Part shown: positions 6,980 to 9,518 of the stretch, in pieces
How positions within the stretch are numbered: position 1 is the first letter of the stretch
How the letters are laid out: each line of letters begins with the position of its first letter
Assembly (NCBI GenBank): GCA_003694425.1
Contig: RFJX01000114.1
Coordinates: 1-9,518 of the forward strand
DNA: 9,518 nt
Direction: 5' to 3'
From: Gammaproteobacteria bacterium
GTDB lineage: Bacteria; Pseudomonadota; Gammaproteobacteria; J113
The notes under the pieces: generated by a model
Seen by the model: only the letters and a program-made list of their open reading frames with translations
Told to the model about the DNA's origin: nothing
The model's database searches: none
Translations under genes and position numbers: made by a program

Positions 6980-6980
6980 T
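6953..6980 (+). promoter_or_regulatory. Promoter of the regulator-photolyase operon
   Basis: TTGTAC (6953-6958) as -35, a 16-nt spacer, and TACAAT (6975-6980, 5 of 6 to TATAAT) as -10. The predicted start of transcription, about 7 nt beyond the -10, falls on or beside the A of the regulator's ATG at 6987, and no Shine-Dalgarno precedes that ATG. The mRNA may therefore be leaderless. Confidence 0.6.
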
Positions 6981-6986
6981 CTGTGC

Positions 6987-7940
6987 ATGGCGACTACCGG
7001 ACTCCCCATCTCCCGCTCCCTGGACGGGCCCGCTGCAGACTCGGCAGCGCGCCTGCCGATCCGCGACCTCGCCCGGGAGACCGGCGTCAACCCCTCGACG
7101 CTGCGTGCCTGGGAACGGCGTTACGGGCTGCTCCAGCCGGAGCGCACCCCCAAGGGCCACCGCCTCTACAGCCACAAGGACATCGAGCGGGTACGCCGGA
7201 TCCTGGCCCTGCTGGGAGAAGGTCATTCCCTGCCCGCCATCGCCGCGCGCCTGCGCCAGCGCCCGGCACCGCCGGAACGGCCGCAAGGGGTCTGGAATGT
7301 CTATCTCGAGGCCGCCCTGGAGGCCATCGGGGATTTCAGCAACGAGCGGCTGGAGGCCCTCTATAACGAGGCCTCGTCGCTCTATCCAGTGGACCTGGTC
7401 ACCGAACGGCTCATCGAACCACTGCTCGTGGAGCTCGGCACGCGCTGGCGCGAGCGGGAGACCGGGATCGCCGAGGAACACTTTTTCTCCGCCTGGCTGC
7501 GCAACCGCCTTGGCGCCCGCTTCCACCATGCCCTCGGCCAGTGCGATGGCCCGCGCATCGTATGCGCCGGCGTGCCGGGCAGCCGCCACGAGGTCGGACT
7601 GCTGCTGTTCGCGCTCTCCGCCATGGCGCGCGGCTACCGGGTGGTCTACCTGGGACCCGACCTCCCGCTGGACCAGCTCCCCCTGGTGGTCGATCGTTGC
7701 GCCGCGCGAGCCGTGGTGCTGGGCGGCAGGGATCCGATCGATCAGCCGCTGCGGGCCGCGCTGGCCGCGCTGGCCGCCGGCATGCCGGTACCGGTGATGC
7801 TCGGTGGCCCCTGCAGCGATGCACCGTTGGCGGAATTCGAGGCTGCCGGCGGCATCCGCCTGGGCGCCCGGATCCCGGTGGCCCTGCGGCTCCTGCGCGC
7901 ACGCGTGCGTGCCGAGGCGGTACGCAGGCGCGGCCGGTGA
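6987..7940 (+). CDS. MerR-family regulator with cobalamin-binding domain (CarH/LitR/MlrA type)
   Basis: The 317-residue protein has a MerR winged-helix domain at about 23-92 (LPIRDLARETGVNPSTLRAW then ERRYGLL, with GHRLYS at 57-62), a four-helix B12-cap bundle at about 103-180, and a Rossmann B12-binding domain at about 188-310. The bundle has the W-x9-EH signature of AdoB12 photoreceptors: W154, then E164-H165. The B12 domain keeps H201 of the DxHxxG motif (here SRHEVG) as likely lower cobalt ligand, and a late GG (273-274). Unlike Thermus CarH, the residue after the tryptophan is R155, not the histidine that binds cobalt after illumination. In this family B12-loaded tetramers repress in the dark and fall apart in light. 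The start is the ATG at 6987, because earlier in-frame ATGs would cover the promoter boxes and the HTH follows directly. It is the first gene of an operon with the photolyase, overlapping it by GTGA, and is likely autoregulated through the TTGTACAA boxes. Confidence 0.9.
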   Translation: MATTGLPISRSLDGPAADSAARLPIRDLARETGVNPSTLRAWERRYGLLQPERTPKGHRLYSHKDIERVRRILALLGEGHSLPAIAARLRQRPAPPERPQGVWNVYLEAALEAIGDFSNERLEALYNEASSLYPVDLVTERLIEPLLVELGTRWRERETGIAEEHFFSAWLRNRLGARFHHALGQCDGPRIVCAGVPGSRHEVGLLLFALSAMARGYRVVYLGPDLPLDQLPLVVDRCAARAVVLGGRDPIDQPLRAALAALAAGMPVPVMLGGPCSDAPLAEFEAAGGIRLGARIPVALRLLRARVRAEAVRRRGR

Positions 7941-9331
7941 ACCCTCTGGTCTGGTTCCGGCGCGACCTGCGCCTGCAGGACAACCCGGCCCTGGACGCGG
8001 CACTCGCCACCGGAAAGCCGGTTCATGCCGTTTATGTCCGCCCGGACGACCCCGCCTCGCCACTGGCCGAAGGTGAGGCCGCGCGCTGTTACCTGCACCA
8101 CAGCCTGCTCAGCCTGCAGAGGCGGCTGGCCGCGGCCGGGGTGAAGCTGCAGCTGTGCAGGGGGAAGCCCGCCGTGCTGCTGCCCGCACTGTGCCGGCAA
8201 CTCGGCGCCCGGGCCGTGTACTGCAATCGCATCGTCGACCCCCGCATCGAACGCCTGGACGACGCGACAGCCCAGTGCCTGGAGGCAGATGGTGCATGCC
8301 TGTACCGCCACGATGACGACTGCCTGCTGATGCCCGAGGCGGGCCTGAAGGCGGACGGGACACCCTACCGCGTCTTCACGCCGTTCTGGCGCAATCTGCG
8401 ACTGAGGATGACGGAAACACCATGGCAGGCACGCCTGTTACCGGCGCCGGCGAAGGGCCGCCGGCTGGCCACCGTGGCAGACCCGCAGGCGGTCCAGACA
8501 CTTGGCCTGCTCCCGGCCCATCCGTGGCACGAAGAGCTGTTGCAGCACTGGGAAGCCGGCGAGCCGCGGGCTCTCGACCGGCTCGATCACTTCCTGGCGG
8601 AAGGAGTCGCACACTACGAGACGGAGCGCGATTACCCCGACCGTGACGGCACCAGCCGTCTTTCACCGGCGCTGCATTTCGGCGAGATCGCGGCGGTGCG
8701 CGTCCACGCCCTGATCCTCCAGGCCCTGGAGTCCGAGGCCGATGCGGGCGTCCGGCGCTCGCTGCAGCGATTCCACTCCGAGATCGGCTGGCGCGATTTC
8801 GCCCGCCATGTGCTGCATGCCTTTCCCGACACCGTGACGCGCTCGCTCGCCCCCCTGTTCGAACGGCCCGGCATGTGGCTGCCCGATCCGGGGGGGAGAG
8901 GCCTGCGCGCCTGGCAGCGGGGCGAGACCGGCTGCGAGCTGGTGGATGCCGGGATGCGCCAGCTGTGGCGGAGCGGGTGGATGCACAACCGCGTGCGCAT
9001 GGTCGCCGCCTCCTTCCTCACCAAGAACCTCGGCATCCACTGGCGCGAGGGCGCGCACTGGTTCCGCCGCTGCCTGGTCGATGCGGACGATGCCAGCAAC
9101 ACCCTGGGCTGGCAGTGGGTGGCCGGTTGCGGTACCGACGCGGCCCCCTATTTCCGCATCTTCAACCCCGACACACAGGCACGGCGGTACGATCCGCACG
9201 GTCGGTACCGCAGGCAGTGGCTTGGCGAACGCACCCCTGTCCCTCCGCTTGTGGACCTGAGACTCAGCCGCGCACGGGCGCTCGAGCGCTATCGCCAGAC
9301 ACGGGACAGCACGGGGTACGGCCAGGACTGA
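7937..9331 (+). CDS. phrB: Deoxyribodipyrimidine photolyase (class I CPD photolyase)
   Basis: The 464-residue protein repairs cyclobutane pyrimidine dimers with light energy, using FADH- and an antenna chromophore; E. coli PhrB has 472 residues. The N-terminal antenna domain (1-130) opens LVWFRRDLRLQDNPAL. The FAD/DNA-binding domain runs from about 200 to 464, with DGTSRLSPALHFGEI (237-251), EIGWRDFARHVL (282-293, matching E. coli E274/W277), WMHNRVRM (348-355, N351-R352 matching N341-R342), and GWQWVAGCGTDAAPYFRIFN (391-410). The electron-transfer tryptophans W392 and W369 are clear; the third is probably W314, two residues further from the next anchor than in E. coli. Which antenna cofactor it binds cannot be told. 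The GTG start at 7937 overlaps the regulator stop (GTGA), so translation is coupled and expression should follow the B12-type regulator. A cryptochrome role is less likely given the standard motifs. Confidence 0.95.
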   Translation: MNPLVWFRRDLRLQDNPALDAALATGKPVHAVYVRPDDPASPLAEGEAARCYLHHSLLSLQRRLAAAGVKLQLCRGKPAVLLPALCRQLGARAVYCNRIVDPRIERLDDATAQCLEADGACLYRHDDDCLLMPEAGLKADGTPYRVFTPFWRNLRLRMTETPWQARLLPAPAKGRRLATVADPQAVQTLGLLPAHPWHEELLQHWEAGEPRALDRLDHFLAEGVAHYETERDYPDRDGTSRLSPALHFGEIAAVRVHALILQALESEADAGVRRSLQRFHSEIGWRDFARHVLHAFPDTVTRSLAPLFERPGMWLPDPGGRGLRAWQRGETGCELVDAGMRQLWRSGWMHNRVRMVAASFLTKNLGIHWREGAHWFRRCLVDADDASNTLGWQWVAGCGTDAAPYFRIFNPDTQARRYDPHGRYRRQWLGERTPVPPLVDLRLSRARALERYRQTRDSTGYGQD

Positions 9332-9367
9332 AAAATGGTGCAGCGTCCCGCTCCACGACGCGGGCCG

Positions 9368-9377
9368 TTGCTACAAT
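9368..9377 (+). promoter_or_regulatory. Extended -10 promoter upstream of the RDD-family gene
   Basis: TTGCTACAAT contains TG-N-TACAAT, an extended -10 with 5 of 6 matches to TATAAT. No good -35 lies 16-18 nt upstream, as is usual for extended -10 promoters. Transcription would begin near 9384 and read into the ATG at 9422. Confidence 0.45.
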
Positions 9378-9421
9378 CCGTGCCGCCAAGACCGGCCGCC
9401 ACCAGTGCCTGCGCGCAAGCG

Positions 9422-9518
9422 ATGACGACGATGCAACCGAAGCCCGACCGAACGCCCGCCGGCGCCCTGCATCCGGCCGGCCCGGACCGCCGACTGCTGG
9501 CAATGCTCTACGACGCCC
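9422..9518 (+). CDS. Probable RDD-family membrane protein, N-terminal part (cut by window edge)
   Basis: Thirty-two codons are visible. A short Pro-rich start is followed by HPAGPDRRLLAMLYDA, which is how RDD-family proteins typically enter their first membrane helix ('P-A-G...RR-L-A-x-x-Y-D', giving the first R and D of the family name). RDD proteins are small polytopic membrane proteins of mostly unknown function. The start could be the ATG at 9422 or the in-frame ATG at 9431; neither has a clear Shine-Dalgarno. A promoter candidate lies 45 nt upstream. Since no more than the entry to helix 1 is visible, the call is tentative. Confidence 0.5.
   Translation, partial: MTTMQPKPDRTPAGALHPAGPDRRLLAMLYDA

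Noticed and set aside
6828..6986. Upstream in-frame starts for the regulator on the plus strand
   Set aside because: These would place coding sequence across the TTGTACAA boxes and inside the 5' end of the divergent desulfidase gene; the HTH domain needs nothing upstream of 6987.
7541..7936. Longer photolyase with about 130 extra N-terminal residues
   Set aside because: The extra part overlaps the regulator's B12 domain in another frame and is Arg/Gly/Pro-rich. The photolyase fold starts at the GTG at 7937 with LVWFRRDLRL.
6903..8063. Upstream extension of the desulfidase frame on the minus strand
   Set aside because: The frame stays open through the promoter region and antisense to the regulator and photolyase, but domain homology begins right after the ATG at 6902, which has a ribosome site. 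The alternative ATG 45 nt upstream (6947) has no ribosome site.
9332..9367. Terminator after the photolyase gene
   Set aside because: Only a 5-bp CCCGC/GCGGG stem with an 8-nt loop (9347-9364) is present and no T-run follows.
1..9518. CRISPR arrays, tRNA and rRNA genes, toxin-antitoxin or phage genes
   Set aside because: I saw no spaced direct repeats, cloverleaf-like sequences or relevant gene products on either strand; nearly all of the window is accounted for by the genes listed.

Overview
The window is GC-rich (about two thirds G+C by eye), densely coding DNA. DUF484, a fused TudS-DUF1722 desulfidase, a B12-domain MerR regulator next to a class I photolyase, and an HAE1-type RND pump together point to a gammaproteobacterium, possibly from the Chromatiales/Ectothiorhodospiraceae area. 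That placement is an inference from gene content and base composition, not a database result.

Left half (1-5664), all on the minus strand. Reading in the direction of transcription: a secreted or lipid-anchored alpha/beta hydrolase (5664-4576), a 67-nt gap, then a tight run of an RND periplasmic adaptor (4508-3249), an RND inner-membrane pump (3252-115) and the first 39 codons of a DUF484 protein (118-1, cut by the window edge). The adaptor and pump overlap by GTGA. The pump and DUF484 gene overlap by ATGA. These three therefore look translationally coupled. No outer-membrane channel gene is present.

Middle (5665-5951). This intergenic gap holds a 171-bp fold-back element (5724-5894) with 24-bp terminal inverted repeats (23/24 matching) and a central hairpin on the same axis of symmetry. 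It carries no transposase and looks like a MITE.

Right half (5952-9518). A divergent pair shares an 84-nt promoter region (6903-6986). On the minus strand is a RudS-type tRNA 4-thiouridine desulfidase (DUF523/TudS fused to DUF1722). On the plus strand are a MerR-family regulator with a cobalamin-binding domain (CarH/LitR/MlrA type) and, overlapping it by GTGA, a DNA photolyase. The promoter region has two perfect TTGTACAA palindromes, arranged much like the published E. coli MlrA box, and they double as -35 and -10 elements for both directions. The simplest reading is a light- or UV-response module: a B12-type photoreceptor repressor controls itself, a DNA photorepair enzyme, and an enzyme acting on s4U, the near-UV-absorbing base of tRNA. 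The last 97 bases start a probable RDD-family membrane protein behind an extended -10 promoter.
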